Positions 17,023 to 26,362 of a DNA stretch of 64,000 nucleotides are shown here, piece by piece. The stretch spans positions 372,001 through 436,000 of the forward strand of contig CAWFTJ010000004.1 of NCBI GenBank assembly GCA_963818685.1, given 5' to 3'. Made by a program: the position numbers and the translations under genes. The notes under the pieces are model-generated. The model was given only the letters and a program-made list of their open reading frames with translations. It was not told the origin of the DNA and searched no databases. How positions within the stretch are numbered: position 1 is the stretch's first letter; each line of letters begins with the position of its first letter. This stretch comes from CAJCJE01 sp963818685. GTDB taxonomy: Bacteria; Actinomycetota; Actinomycetes; Mycobacteriales; Pseudonocardiaceae.

Positions 17023-17939
17023 GCGCGCCGGTCCAGACGGTGACGGCCACCGAGGCGGCGCCACTGTCCGAGCAGGCCACCCGCGCCGACCGGCTGCGCG
17101 GGCTGCTGGCCGACCGCAGGCTGGTCACCGGTTGCGCCATCGTGTTGTTCTTCGTGCTGCTCGGCGCGCTCGGTCCGCTGTTCGTCGGCAACCCCGACCT
17201 GGTCGGCGGCCAACAGTGGGCGGGGCCGTCCGGCGCGCACTGGCTGGGCACCACTTCCACCGGGCAGGACGTGTTCAGCCAGCTCGTGGTGGCGACCCGT
17301 GCCTCGCTGGAGATCGGCGCCGGTGCCGGACTGCTGGCCACGGTGATCTCCGTGCTCGTCGGCATCACCGGCGCGTACGTCGGCGGCGTCGTCGACGAAC
17401 TGTTCTCGCTGCTGTCCAACCTGGCGCTGGTGATCCCGACACTGCCGCTGGTGATCGTCATCTTCGCGTTCACGCACAGTTCGGGAGTGCTGCCGCTGAT
17501 CCTCGTCATCGCGCTGACGAGCTGGGCGGCATCGGCCAGGGTGTTGCGGGCGCAGACCCTGTCCGTGCGCAACCGGGACTACGTGCTGGCCGCCCGCGCG
17601 TCCGGCGAGCGTGGCTGGCGGGTCGTGCTGGTGGAGATCCTGCCGAACGAGCTGCCCGTGATCGTCTCGCAGTTCATCTTCGCGGTGATCTTCGCGATCC
17701 TCACCCAGGCCGGGCTCTCCTTCCTCGGCCTCGGCGACGTGAACCTGCTCACCTGGGGAAACATGCTCTACTACGCACAGAACGACGAGGCGCTGACCAA
17801 CGGAGCCTGGTGGTGGTTCATCACGCCGGGACTGTGTGTCGCACTGCTCGGCACCGGCCTCGCCCTGATCAACTTCGGCCTCGACGAGGTGCTCAACCCG
17901 CGACTGCGCGTCTACCGCCAACCGAGCCGGAGGGCGTGA
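17019..17939 (+). CDS. ABC transporter permease, DppC/OppC type
   Basis: Translation from ATG 17019 (ATGA overlap with the preceding stop) gives 306 residues. A cytoplasmic N-terminus of ~40 residues precedes the first membrane span, as in OppC proteins. The loop between spans 1 and 2 has HWLGTTSTGQDVFSQLVVATRASL, the family's typical HPLGTDxxGRD-like motif. The EAA loop reads AARASGERGWRVVLVEILPNELP. It is the second pore subunit, coupled to the first ATPase gene by a one-base TGATG overlap. Confidence 0.95.
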   Translation: MSAPVQTVTATEAAPLSEQATRADRLRGLLADRRLVTGCAIVLFFVLLGALGPLFVGNPDLVGGQQWAGPSGAHWLGTTSTGQDVFSQLVVATRASLEIGAGAGLLATVISVLVGITGAYVGGVVDELFSLLSNLALVIPTLPLVIVIFAFTHSSGVLPLILVIALTSWAASARVLRAQTLSVRNRDYVLAARASGERGWRVVLVEILPNELPVIVSQFIFAVIFAILTQAGLSFLGLGDVNLLTWGNMLYYAQNDEALTNGAWWWFITPGLCVALLGTGLALINFGLDEVLNPRLRVYRQPSRRA

Positions 17940-18949
17940 TGAACAACGACGTGGTGTTGCAGGCCAACGACATCTGGGTGGACTACGAAGGCGCGCGACC
18001 GCTGCACGCGGTGCGCGGGGTGAACCTGACGCTGCACCGGGGCGAGGTGCTGGGCATCGCGGGCGAGAGCGGCTGCGGCAAGTCCACTTTGGCCTACGCG
18101 CTGACCAGGATGCTGCGTCCACCCGCTCGACTGGACCGTGGCAGCGTCCGCTTCCGCGGTCGGGACGGCGCCGAGATCGACGTGCTGGGGCTGGCGGGCG
18201 ATGCGCTGCGCCGGTTCCGCTGGAACCGGGTGGCCATGGTCTTCCAGAGCGCGATGAACGCGCTCAACCCGGTGACCACCGTGCGCCGCCAGTTCGCCGA
18301 CATCTTCACCGCGCACCGCCCCGAGATGGACCGCGCCGCGCGCGATGCGCGCACGGCCGAACTGTTGGAGATGGTCGGCATCGACCCGGCCCGGTCGAGC
18401 GCCTTCCCGCACGAGCTGTCCGGCGGCATGCGCCAGCGGGTGGCGATCGCCATGGCGCTGGCGCTCGATCCCGAGGTGGTCGTGATGGACGAGCCGACCA
18501 CCGCGCTGGACGTGGTGGTGCAGCGGGAGATCCTCGACGAGGTCCAGCGGCTGCGCGAGGAGTTGGGCTTCAGCGTCGTGTTCATCACCCACGACCTGTC
18601 GCTGCTGTTGGAGGTGGCCGACCGGCTGACCGTGATGTATGCCGGTGAGGTCGTCGAAGCGGCCGACGCGGCCGAGGTGGCGGCACGGCCGGGGCACCCG
18701 TACACGGCCGGGCTGCTGCGTTCCTTCCCCGACCTGCGCGGCGCGCGACGCGACCTGCGCGGCATCCCCGGCTCCCCACCCGACCTGCGGCTGGACGCGC
18801 CGGGTTGCCCGTTCCAGCCGCGCTGCGACCGAGCCTTCGAGCCGTGCGCCGAGCGGCATCCAGCGCTGCTGCCCGGCGACGGCGGCGATCGGCTGGTCGC
18901 CTGCCACCTGTTCGAAGCCGCAGTGCCCGTCCAGAGAGGACACACATGA
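17939..18949 (+). CDS. ABC transporter ATPase, DppD/OppD type
   Basis: ATG 17939 overlaps the permease stop by one base; the product has 336 residues. Walker A is GESGCGKST (residues 42-50), followed by a Q loop in MVFQSAMNALNPV, the signature LSGGMRQRVAIAMAL, Walker B VVVMDEPTTALD and an H-loop His in FITHDLSLLL. The C-terminal oligopeptide-transporter extension, GCPFQPRCDRAFEPCAERHP, has the conserved cysteines that bind a [4Fe-4S] cluster in some OppD proteins. It pairs with the next ATPase to power import. Intact. Confidence 0.96.
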   Translation: MNNDVVLQANDIWVDYEGARPLHAVRGVNLTLHRGEVLGIAGESGCGKSTLAYALTRMLRPPARLDRGSVRFRGRDGAEIDVLGLAGDALRRFRWNRVAMVFQSAMNALNPVTTVRRQFADIFTAHRPEMDRAARDARTAELLEMVGIDPARSSAFPHELSGGMRQRVAIAMALALDPEVVVMDEPTTALDVVVQREILDEVQRLREELGFSVVFITHDLSLLLEVADRLTVMYAGEVVEAADAAEVAARPGHPYTAGLLRSFPDLRGARRDLRGIPGSPPDLRLDAPGCPFQPRCDRAFEPCAERHPALLPGDGGDRLVACHLFEAAVPVQRGHT

Positions 18950-19962
18950 CCGGGCCGACTCCCACACTCGAAGTCCGGGATCTCACGGTCGACTTCAGGC
19001 TGCGCCGTGGCGAGTCGCTGCGCGCCGTCGACGGTGTGTCGTTCGCGCTGCGCGCCGGCGAGACGTTGGCGCTGGTGGGGGAAAGCGGCAGCGGCAAGTC
19101 CACCGTTGTGCGCGCGCTGGCACATTTCGTCCGGCCGAGCGGCGGCGAGATCCTGCTGCGCGGCGCCCCGGCGGGCCGACGCGGCAGGGCGCTGCGCGCC
19201 TACCGCAGCCAGGTGCAGATGGTGTTCCAGGACCCGTTCGCCTCGCTCAACCCCATGCACACCGTCGACCACCATCTGCGCAGGCCGCTGCTGTTGCAAC
19301 CCGACCACCCACACGGCAGCGCGCTGGACGAGGCCGTGCACCAGCTGCTGCGCTCGGTGAATCTCACGCCGGCCGAGGACATCGCGCGCAAGCGTCCGCA
19401 CGAACTCTCCGGTGGGCAGCGGCAGCGGGTGGCGATCGCGCGTGCCCTGGCGACCAAACCGGCCGTGCTGCTCGCGGACGAGCCGGTGTCCATGCTCGAC
19501 GTCTCGATCCGGCTGGAGATCCTCAACCTCATCGACACGCTCAAGCGCGAGCACAATCTCGCGGTGCTCTACGTCACCCACGACCTGGCCACCGCGCGGC
19601 ACTTCTCCTCGGAGATCATGGTGATGTATCGCGGCGAGATCGTCGAACGCGGCTCAAGCGACGACGTGATCCTGGCCTCCGCGCACCCCTACACGCAGCT
19701 GCTCGGCGCGGCAGCACCCCAGCCAACCGCCTCCCGCGCCGAGCTGGACCGCGCGCGAAAGGCCAGGCTGGCCGCGTCGTCGAAGCGCGCGGCCGAACCA
19801 CGAGAAGCACGCCCCAGCACCGGCTGCCGTTTCCGAGCCCGATGTCCGTCCGCTATGGACGTCTGCGCCGAGCGACCCGGCGACCTCCTCGTGCGCCCAG
19901 GACACCTGGCCCGCTGCTGGCTGCACGACCCGGCCGTCGTCAGCCGGCGGTCAGCTGGCTGA
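18946..19962 (+). CDS. ABC transporter ATPase, DppF/OppF type
   Basis: ATG 18946 overlaps the preceding stop by four bases. The 338-residue protein has Walker A GESGSGKST (residues 45-53), Q loop MVFQDPFASLNPMHT, signature LSGGQRQRVAIARAL, Walker B VLLADEPVSMLD and H-loop YVTHDL. The C-terminal extension TGCRFRARCPSAMDVCAERPGDL is again cysteine-containing. It completes the transporter. The last 23 bases overlap the convergent GH2 gene, and no terminator is visible between them. Confidence 0.96.
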   Translation: MTGPTPTLEVRDLTVDFRLRRGESLRAVDGVSFALRAGETLALVGESGSGKSTVVRALAHFVRPSGGEILLRGAPAGRRGRALRAYRSQVQMVFQDPFASLNPMHTVDHHLRRPLLLQPDHPHGSALDEAVHQLLRSVNLTPAEDIARKRPHELSGGQRQRVAIARALATKPAVLLADEPVSMLDVSIRLEILNLIDTLKREHNLAVLYVTHDLATARHFSSEIMVMYRGEIVERGSSDDVILASAHPYTQLLGAAAPQPTASRAELDRARKARLAASSKRAAEPREARPSTGCRFRARCPSAMDVCAERPGDLLVRPGHLARCWLHDPAVVSRRSAG

Positions 19963-22900
19963 TGCGCAGGAACCCGGCCGTCGTGCCCGGCGTGGGGCTG
20001 GTCATGGTCAGCCGGACTTCGGTGGTTTCGACCGGATCGAACGTGATGACGGTGGGCTGGTCGGAAACGCCTGCCCAGCTGATGTTGAGCCTGTTCACGG
20101 GCACGAACCCGTGCGCGGCCCGGTAGCTGACCATGATCTTGACGGGCAGCGCCAGGTTCGAACTGGTGGTGAAGTTGACGCTGAGCCTACCCAGCGTGCG
20201 CGCGCTTGACCAGGACAACGACACCCAGTCGACCGGCCGGGACGCACTGACCGCGGCCAGCGTCGGAGTTGCCGGCTTGAGGTAGTAGTTGGACCAGCCG
20301 GTGCTGGGATCGCCGTCGGTCATGGCGCTCGGCACGGTGTCCGGGGCGCCGGAGTAACTGGCGTCGACGGCTGGCGGCACGTCTGGCGCCGCAGGCTTCG
20401 CGACCGGACCGTTGCGCTGCCCGTTGCCGTTACCTGGCAACGTGGCGCGGGCCAGAGCCAGTCCCGGCGATGTGGCGGTCAGGGTGATGAGGCCCGGTTC
20501 GCCGGTCGTGCCGATCACCGCGATCGCCTGGCCGTTGAACGCGTCGACCGACGTCTCCTGGTAGCCGTGCGCGCTGTCCTGCTTGCCGTTGTCCACGCCG
20601 ACGATCCTGCCCGGCCCGTCGACGGTGAACGCCACCCTGTTCGCCGCATCCGGCACGACGGTGCCCTTCTCGTCCACAATGGACACTGAGACGAAGGACA
20701 TGGAACCGTTCGGGTTGGCCTGCAAGCGGATCGCGCGTGCCGGGCCCGCTGTCGCCAGCTGGTCGCGCGCCACCACCCGGCCATCCGAGCTGGCCACCGC
20801 GACCAGGGTGCCCGGCTGGAACGGCACGTTCCAGGTCAGGTGCAGCTTGCCGGTACTGCCGTTCGGGCTGGTGTAGCTGCCGGAGGGAAAGTTCTTGTCA
20901 TCGCCGGTCGGCTCGGTCGTCTCCAGGTACGGGCGGCCGTCCGTGGTCGTCTTCCGGTCGAACCGTTTGGCCCCGAGCGATCGACCGTTGAGGAACAGCT
21001 CCACGGCCGGCACGTTGGCATAGACCCAGACCGCGACGTTCTCGCCGGGCGCGTGGGTGGTCCAGTTCATCGGGACGATGTGCACCATCGGCTCGGTCGA
21101 CCACTGACTGCGGAACAAGTGGTACGCGTCCTTGGGTAGCCCTGCCGTGTCGACCGCGCCGAAGAAGGACGCCTTCACCGGGAACACGTCGTAGGGCGTC
21201 GGCTCACCGATGTAGTCCTGCCCGGCCCAGAGGAACTGGCCCTGGAAGAACAGGCGGTCCCGGTCCTTCTTCAGGCCGTACTCGCCGCTCAACGTCCACG
21301 AGGCGAGGTTGTTGTCGTAGGAGGACGTGCCGCGCCTGCCCGGCGTGTAGTTCTCGCCGGTGTTCAACAGTTGCGGATCCTGGTAGACGCCGCGCGTCGA
21401 GGTCTCCGACGAGGATTCGGACTCGAAGAAGAACTTGTCGGGATACTTCGCGTGCAGGCCGTCCAGCGACTGCGCGGTGTTGTAGTTCAGGCCGAGGCCG
21501 TCGAGCTGGCGGAGGATCTGGTCCTGGGGCGAGCCGTCTGCCGGGACGCCGCGGTACTGGTCGGAGCCCATCACGACCGGCCGGGTGGGGTCGATCGCGC
21601 GCACCGCGGCGACCAGTTTGGCGGCGATGGCGGGACCTGCCGGTTTCCAGGTGTCCGGGGTCTCGTTGCCGATCGACCACAGCACGACGGCCGGCGAGTT
21701 CTTGGCGGCGTGCACCATCTCCGCGATGTCGTACTGGCTCCACTGGTCGAAGTAGAGGTGGTAGTCGTAGTCGACCTTGCCGCTTTCCCAGCAGTCGAAC
21801 GCCTCGACCATCATCATGATGCCCAACCGCTCGCACACCGCGACCAGTTCCGGCGCTGGCGGGTTGTGCGCGGTGCGCAGCGCGTTCACGCCCATGCTCT
21901 TCATCAGCCGCATCTGACGCAGCAGCGCGTCTGCGTTGATCACCGCGCCGAGCGGGCCCTGCGTGGCGTGCAGGTCAACGCCTTTCAGCTTGTCGTACCG
22001 GCCGTTGAGCGAGAAGCCGCGGCCGGGATCGAAGCTGGTGTACCGGAAGCCGAAGGTCGTCGTTGTCGAGTCGACCACGTGCCCCGCGACCACGATGTCC
22101 GTGCGTAACCGGTAGAGGTGCGGCGCCTCGGTGGACCACAAGGCGGGATCGTCGACCCGCATGCTCGCCGAGCAGGTGCCGGTCTGTCCTGCCGCGACGG
22201 TCAGCGGGGCGAGGGCGCGCGCGACCGGGCGGCCGAACTCGTCGGTCACCGTGAGGCGCACCTGCGTGTCGACCTCCGTGGCCCGCTCGTTGGCGACCTC
22301 GGTGTCGACCCGCACGGTCCCGTACCCGCTCTGCACCGTGTCGGCAAGGCCGGGCGTTGTGACGAACGTGCCGTGCCTTGCCAGGTGTACCGGGTCGGTG
22401 ACGATCAGGTGCACGTTGCGGTAGATGCCACTGCCCGAGTACCAGCGGCTGCTGGGCAGCCGGTTCTCCGCACGCACGGCGAGCACGTTCGGCGTGCTGC
22501 CGTCGGTGTGCAGCAACGCGGTGAGGTCGTAGTTGACGCCGGTGTAGGCGTAGGGGTGGTTGCCGAGCAGGGTGCCGTTGAGATACACCTCCGCGTTGGC
22601 GTAGACGCCGTCGAACTCGATCGAGATCCGCTTGCCCGTGACGGCGGGCGGCACCGTGAACGCCTTGCGGTACCAGCCGAGGCCGCCCTGGAAGAACCCG
22701 GACCCGCTGCTGGTGTTGCCGGTTGTGGGGCCGGGCACGACCGGGGTCAGTTCGATGCTCCAGTCGTGCGGCAAATCGACCGTGCGCCAGCCGGAGTCGT
22801 CGAAGCTCGGGTCGGCCGCATGAGCGTAGGCACCGGTCGGGTCGGTGATGTCGGCCGCGTTGACCAGCGCGAACCGCCACCCGGTGCCGAAGTTGGTCGA

Positions 22901-23068
22901 TCTCGGGATGGAACCCTGACCGGACAACGCATCGACCGCCGTGTCCGCGGCCCGTGCGGCCGAAGCCAGCACGGTGGACACGGCGGCAGCACCGATGCCG
23001 ACCCCTATTCCGCCAAGCACCTGCCGACGCGTTGGTCCCGCACTACCGGTGATGACGCGTGGGAGCAC
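19940..23068 (-). CDS. Tat-exported GH2-family glycosidase (beta-galactosidase-like)
   Basis: The start is placed at GTG 23068, six bases after GGAGG, giving 1042 residues; the upstream frame to 23116 runs across a palindrome. TRRQVLGGIGVGIGAAAVSTVLASAARA is a twin-arginine signal. The sugar-binding jelly roll (DPSFDDSGWRTVDLPHDWSIE) is followed by an Ig-like domain and a TIM barrel. The barrel has acid/base Glu469 (WSIGNE) and probable nucleophile Glu555 in SETSTRG. Behind it come DUF4982-like and Ig-like domains and a C-terminal discoidin-like carbohydrate-binding module (~residues 920-1042). It probably trims beta-linked oligosaccharides outside the membrane before import by the adjacent transporter. 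Specificity (galactoside, mannoside or other) is uncertain. Confidence 0.88.
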   Translation of the reverse strand: MLPRVITGSAGPTRRQVLGGIGVGIGAAAVSTVLASAARAADTAVDALSGQGSIPRSTNFGTGWRFALVNAADITDPTGAYAHAADPSFDDSGWRTVDLPHDWSIELTPVVPGPTTGNTSSGSGFFQGGLGWYRKAFTVPPAVTGKRISIEFDGVYANAEVYLNGTLLGNHPYAYTGVNYDLTALLHTDGSTPNVLAVRAENRLPSSRWYSGSGIYRNVHLIVTDPVHLARHGTFVTTPGLADTVQSGYGTVRVDTEVANERATEVDTQVRLTVTDEFGRPVARALAPLTVAAGQTGTCSASMRVDDPALWSTEAPHLYRLRTDIVVAGHVVDSTTTTFGFRYTSFDPGRGFSLNGRYDKLKGVDLHATQGPLGAVINADALLRQMRLMKSMGVNALRTAHNPPAPELVAVCERLGIMMMVEAFDCWESGKVDYDYHLYFDQWSQYDIAEMVHAAKNSPAVVLWSIGNETPDTWKPAGPAIAAKLVAAVRAIDPTRPVVMGSDQYRGVPADGSPQDQILRQLDGLGLNYNTAQSLDGLHAKYPDKFFFESESSSETSTRGVYQDPQLLNTGENYTPGRRGTSSYDNNLASWTLSGEYGLKKDRDRLFFQGQFLWAGQDYIGEPTPYDVFPVKASFFGAVDTAGLPKDAYHLFRSQWSTEPMVHIVPMNWTTHAPGENVAVWVYANVPAVELFLNGRSLGAKRFDRKTTTDGRPYLETTEPTGDDKNFPSGSYTSPNGSTGKLHLTWNVPFQPGTLVAVASSDGRVVARDQLATAGPARAIRLQANPNGSMSFVSVSIVDEKGTVVPDAANRVAFTVDGPGRIVGVDNGKQDSAHGYQETSVDAFNGQAIAVIGTTGEPGLITLTATSPGLALARATLPGNGNGQRNGPVAKPAAPDVPPAVDASYSGAPDTVPSAMTDGDPSTGWSNYYLKPATPTLAAVSASRPVDWVSLSWSSARTLGRLSVNFTTSSNLALPVKIMVSYRAAHGFVPVNRLNISWAGVSDQPTVITFDPVETTEVRLTMTSPTPGTTAGFLRISQLTAG

Positions 23069-23385
23069 TGCGTACCTCCAGGTCGACGTTGTCGAATCGC
23101 TTCGACAATCCGGCACGTGGCGCGCGTCACGAAGTCGGAAGTCGGTGAACTATCGCAGTGGCCTCACGGCAGAGTCAAGCTTGATGGCAAGGTCGATGCG
23201 CTTCGACCGCGATCTCCTGTTACCACTCGTTTCCGCGGTCGGCTTGCGTGGCTAGCATGACATTCCCCCTAATGATGACGTACCAGATCATTCGATAACC
23301 AGGCTGATACAAGCTAGCGTGATTATCAACCTACTAGCATAGACCATGTGGCACGACCCGCTGACCACGGAAAGGCCGGACGCCG
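23069..23385. other. Intergenic promoter region, GH2 and XRE genes
   Basis: This 317-base divergent region holds the 20-base palindrome at 23089-23108 and the perfect 10-base palindrome TCAAGCTTGA around 23174. A relatively AT-rich stretch (about 23255-23345) probably contains the promoter of the XRE gene. No open frame here looks coding. Confidence 0.6.
23089..23108. promoter_or_regulatory. 20-base palindrome upstream of GH2 gene
   Basis: TTGTCGAATCGCTTCGACAA has perfect 8-base arms around TCGC with a central CpG, as in many LacI-family operators. It ends 21 bases before the GH2 start codon. It differs from the ACCGGT-centred operator next to the LacI gene, so a different regulator may act here. 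Confidence 0.6.
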
Positions 23386-24267
23386 ATGGCCGCCGTTCGC
23401 ACAGCCAAGAAGCTGCTGCTCGGTCGCGAGATCGACCACATGATCACCGCGGCCGGCACCAGCCAGGTGGAGGCCGCGAAGATCATCGACACGAGCCAGG
23501 GCCGCATCGCCGGGCTGATCAACGGACAGGGCAGCATCACCATCGGTGACCTGGAACGCCTTGCCACCAGGCTCGGCTTCACCGACCAGGGTTACCTGGA
23601 CGCGCTGTTCGACCTCCGGCGGGACAACCACAAGCGTGGCTTCTGGACAACCGGGCACATGCGCACCTATCACGAGGACGTCCGCCTGCTGGTCGACCTC
23701 GAAGGGCACGCCGACCTCCTGCGGGTGGTCCAGTGCGAGATCATGCCTGGCCTCGTGCAGTGCGAGACCTACATCCGCGCGGTGCACGAGGGTGAGTGGC
23801 CCGGTTCGGGATCTGCCACCGCGGACGTGACCGTTGAGCAGGCCGTCCAGGCGCGGTTGGCGCGGCAGGAAGTACTACTGAAAGCGGACGCACCCGAGTT
23901 CCGCGCGGTACTCTCCGAATCCTGCCTGCGCCGTGTCTACGGCAATTCCGAGGTCATGCGGGACCAGATCGCACACCTGATCAAGCTGTCCAAACGGCCG
24001 AACATCCTGATCCAGGTGGTCCCGTTCGCGGTAACCACTCGCCGGGTGAGCATCGCGGACCGGTTCACCCTCGTCCGGGTGCCCAGTCCCGGCGTCGCGG
24101 GTCCGTTGGAGCTGGCCTATGTCGAGGCGGAGGGCGACATCCGCTACCTCGACGACAAGAAGGGGTTCGCGGCCCGCGAATCCGTGTGGTCCCGACTGAG
24201 TGCGGCGGCACTGAACGCCGAGGATTCCCGATCGTTCTTCAAATATCTCGACGGTTCGTTCGGCTGA
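23386..24267 (+). CDS. XRE-family regulator with DUF5753 domain
   Basis: The 293-residue protein has an N-terminal XRE-type helix-turn-helix (GTSQVEAAKIIDTSQGRIAGLINGQGSITIGDLERLATRLGF, residues ~22-64). A C-terminal DUF5753 domain follows (IMPGLVQCETYIRAV, ARLARQEVL, AEFRAVLSESCLRRVYG-like). Such proteins are abundant in filamentous actinomycetes, usually beside small DUF397 proteins or DUF574 methyltransferases, and some affect differentiation and antibiotic production. No DUF397 gene is seen here; the DUF574 methyltransferase starts 12 bases downstream. DNA targets are unknown. Confidence 0.9.
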   Translation: MAAVRTAKKLLLGREIDHMITAAGTSQVEAAKIIDTSQGRIAGLINGQGSITIGDLERLATRLGFTDQGYLDALFDLRRDNHKRGFWTTGHMRTYHEDVRLLVDLEGHADLLRVVQCEIMPGLVQCETYIRAVHEGEWPGSGSATADVTVEQAVQARLARQEVLLKADAPEFRAVLSESCLRRVYGNSEVMRDQIAHLIKLSKRPNILIQVVPFAVTTRRVSIADRFTLVRVPSPGVAGPLELAYVEAEGDIRYLDDKKGFAARESVWSRLSAAALNAEDSRSFFKYLDGSFG

Positions 24268-24279
24268 GGGGGACACCGC

Positions 24280-25098
24280 ATGACCGGTGAGGACGAGTTC
24301 CGCGCCCGCGAGATCAGCATCACCAAGCCGAGCGCAGCCCGGCTGTATGACTGGTATCTCGGCGGTGACCACAACTACGCCATCGACAAGGCGTTCGGGG
24401 CCAGGATCGTGGAGATATTTCCGCTGGTCCGCGATTTTGCCCGGCACAACAGGGACTTCCTCGGCCGGGCGGTGCGGTTCTGTGCCGAGCAGGGCATCCG
24501 TCAGTTCCTGGACATCGGTTCCGGTGTCCCCACCGTGGGCAACGTGCATGAAGTCGCGCATACGATCGATCCGGACATCCGCGTCGTCTACGTGGACAAC
24601 GACATGGAGGCGGTGATCTCCAGCCGGCAGCTGCTGAAGGGCGTGGACACGGCAACGGTCGTCGCGGGCGACTTCTTCCAGCCCAACTCGATTCTCGATC
24701 ACCCCGAGACACTGCGACTGATCGATCGACAGGAACCGGTGGCCCTGCTGATCGTCGGCGTGCTGCACTTCGTGCTCGATGACCGTCGTCCGCACGAGTT
24801 GGTGCGCCACTATCTCGACTGGCTGCCTGCCGGCAGTTACTTCGTTGCCAGCCACGGCACGGTCGACGAGGCAAGCCCGGTCGTCCGTGCCCAACTGGAA
24901 GGCGTGCGGGACGCGTACGCCGACACCGCCAACCCGTCGACAATCCGTACCCGTGCGGAGTTCACCCGGTTCTTCGACGGCTTGGACATCGTCGAACCGG
25001 GCGTGACGTTCGCCGTCGACTGGCGCTCCCCAACGCCGGTCGACCTCGCCGATCCGGCGCGGCCGACGTGGTGGGCGGCTGTTGGCCGAAAGCGATGA
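24280..25098 (+). CDS. DUF574-family SAM-dependent methyltransferase
   Basis: ATG 24280 after GAGGGGG gives 272 residues. N-terminal PSAARLYDWYLGGDHNYAIDK and the SAM-binding FLDIGSGVPTVGNVHEVA (residues ~77-92) are hallmarks of the actinobacterial DUF574 (Methyltransf_19) family, whose substrates are not established. VVYVDNDMEAV marks the acidic end of strand 2. It is paired with the XRE-DUF5753 gene in an apparent two-gene operon. A second member of the same family lies at 48823-49623. Confidence 0.9.
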   Translation: MTGEDEFRAREISITKPSAARLYDWYLGGDHNYAIDKAFGARIVEIFPLVRDFARHNRDFLGRAVRFCAEQGIRQFLDIGSGVPTVGNVHEVAHTIDPDIRVVYVDNDMEAVISSRQLLKGVDTATVVAGDFFQPNSILDHPETLRLIDRQEPVALLIVGVLHFVLDDRRPHELVRHYLDWLPAGSYFVASHGTVDEASPVVRAQLEGVRDAYADTANPSTIRTRAEFTRFFDGLDIVEPGVTFAVDWRSPTPVDLADPARPTWWAAVGRKR

Positions 25099-25135
25099 CG
25101 CGACGCCGAGGTCGGCGCGCGTAGGCTCGGCTGGT

Positions 25136-26350
25136 GTGGCCGAGCCGTACCGGATGACCGATGTCCGTGGTCGTACCCATCAGGTCAATGCGCGACTGCG
25201 CGAACGCGCTGCCGCGGTTGCGGTGCTGTTGCCCGGCGACGTGGACGGCTTCGTGATCACCCGGCACGAGCAGCTCAGGGATTTCCTCACCGACCCCGCA
25301 GTGAGCAAGTCGCCCGCGCATTTCGCGGCCCTGCGGCGCGGCGACATTCCGGCTGGGTGGCCGCTGATCGGGTTCGCCAACGTGCCCGGCATGACCACCG
25401 CGGACGGCGAAGACCTGCGCAGGCTCCGTGGGCTGGTCTCGCAGGTGTTCACCCAGCGCCGCGTTGAGGAACTCCGGCCGAGGGTGGTCGAGCTGACCGA
25501 CGCGCTGCTCGACAACCTGGCGGCCGCGGCCGCGCGGGACGGCGGTGTCGCCGATCTGCGCAGGCAGGTGGCGTTGCCGCTGCCGTTGCGGGTGATCTGC
25601 GAACTTCTCGGCATCGACGAGCGCTATCGCGAACCGTTGCACCGGCTGTCGAATGTCGTGGTCAGCGCGTTCGCGGCACCGGAAGACGTGGTGGCGGCCG
25701 GTCGGCAACTGCCTGCGTTGCTTGCCGAGGTCGCCGCCGAACGCAGGAAGCACCCCGGCGACGATCTGACCAGCGCGTTGATCGCGGCACGAGAGGGCGA
25801 CGGGGATCGGCTGAGCGAGGCCGAGCTGATCGGGATCATGCAGATCGTGATCATCGCGGGCCACGAGACCACGTTCAACCTGATCACCAACGCGGTGCGG
25901 TCGCTGTGCGGGCATCCGGACCAGTTGGCACTCGTGTTGTCCGGCAAGGCAACGTGGGCACAGGCGGTCGAGGAGACGCTGCGGTTCGACGGCCCGCTGA
26001 ACTACTTCCCGTTCCGCTATCCCGTCCGCGACATCGCGGTCGACGGCGTGACCATTCCTGCGGGCACGCCGGTGCTCGCCGGCTACGCATCGGCAGGCCG
26101 CGACGAGCGCGCCTACGGCGACGACGCGGACCGCTTCGACGTCACCCGGGATGCCGGCCGGCATCTGTCCTTCGGCCACGGCCCGCACTTCTGTCTTGGC
26201 GCACCGCTCGCCCGGCTGGAGGCGACCGTCGTACTTGAGCGGCTGTTCACCCGGTTCCCGTGCCTGCGGCTCGCGGTCGACGACGGCGAGTTGCCGTGCG
26301 AGGTCAGTTTCACCGGCAACACCACGACCAGGTTGCCGGTGCGGATCTGA
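25136..26350 (+). CDS. Cytochrome P450 (bacterial class I type)
   Basis: GTG 25136 (VAEPYRMTD) is preferred, giving 404 residues; TTG 25082 would overlap the preceding gene and ATG 25154 is an alternative. All P450 landmarks are present: the I-helix AGHETT (~residues 240-246), ExxR as EETLR, and the heme loop FGHGPHFCLG with proximal ligand Cys353. The acid-alcohol pair residues Glu and Thr are intact, so it should be a normal monooxygenase. No ferredoxin or reductase gene is adjacent, so it must use partners encoded elsewhere. Substrate unknown; the CYP107/105-like look suggests a secondary-metabolite or xenobiotic hydroxylase. Confidence 0.93.
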   Translation: MAEPYRMTDVRGRTHQVNARLRERAAAVAVLLPGDVDGFVITRHEQLRDFLTDPAVSKSPAHFAALRRGDIPAGWPLIGFANVPGMTTADGEDLRRLRGLVSQVFTQRRVEELRPRVVELTDALLDNLAAAAARDGGVADLRRQVALPLPLRVICELLGIDERYREPLHRLSNVVVSAFAAPEDVVAAGRQLPALLAEVAAERRKHPGDDLTSALIAAREGDGDRLSEAELIGIMQIVIIAGHETTFNLITNAVRSLCGHPDQLALVLSGKATWAQAVEETLRFDGPLNYFPFRYPVRDIAVDGVTIPAGTPVLAGYASAGRDERAYGDDADRFDVTRDAGRHLSFGHGPHFCLGAPLARLEATVVLERLFTRFPCLRLAVDDGELPCEVSFTGNTTTRLPVRI

Positions 26351-26362
26351 GTTCCGATCCGC

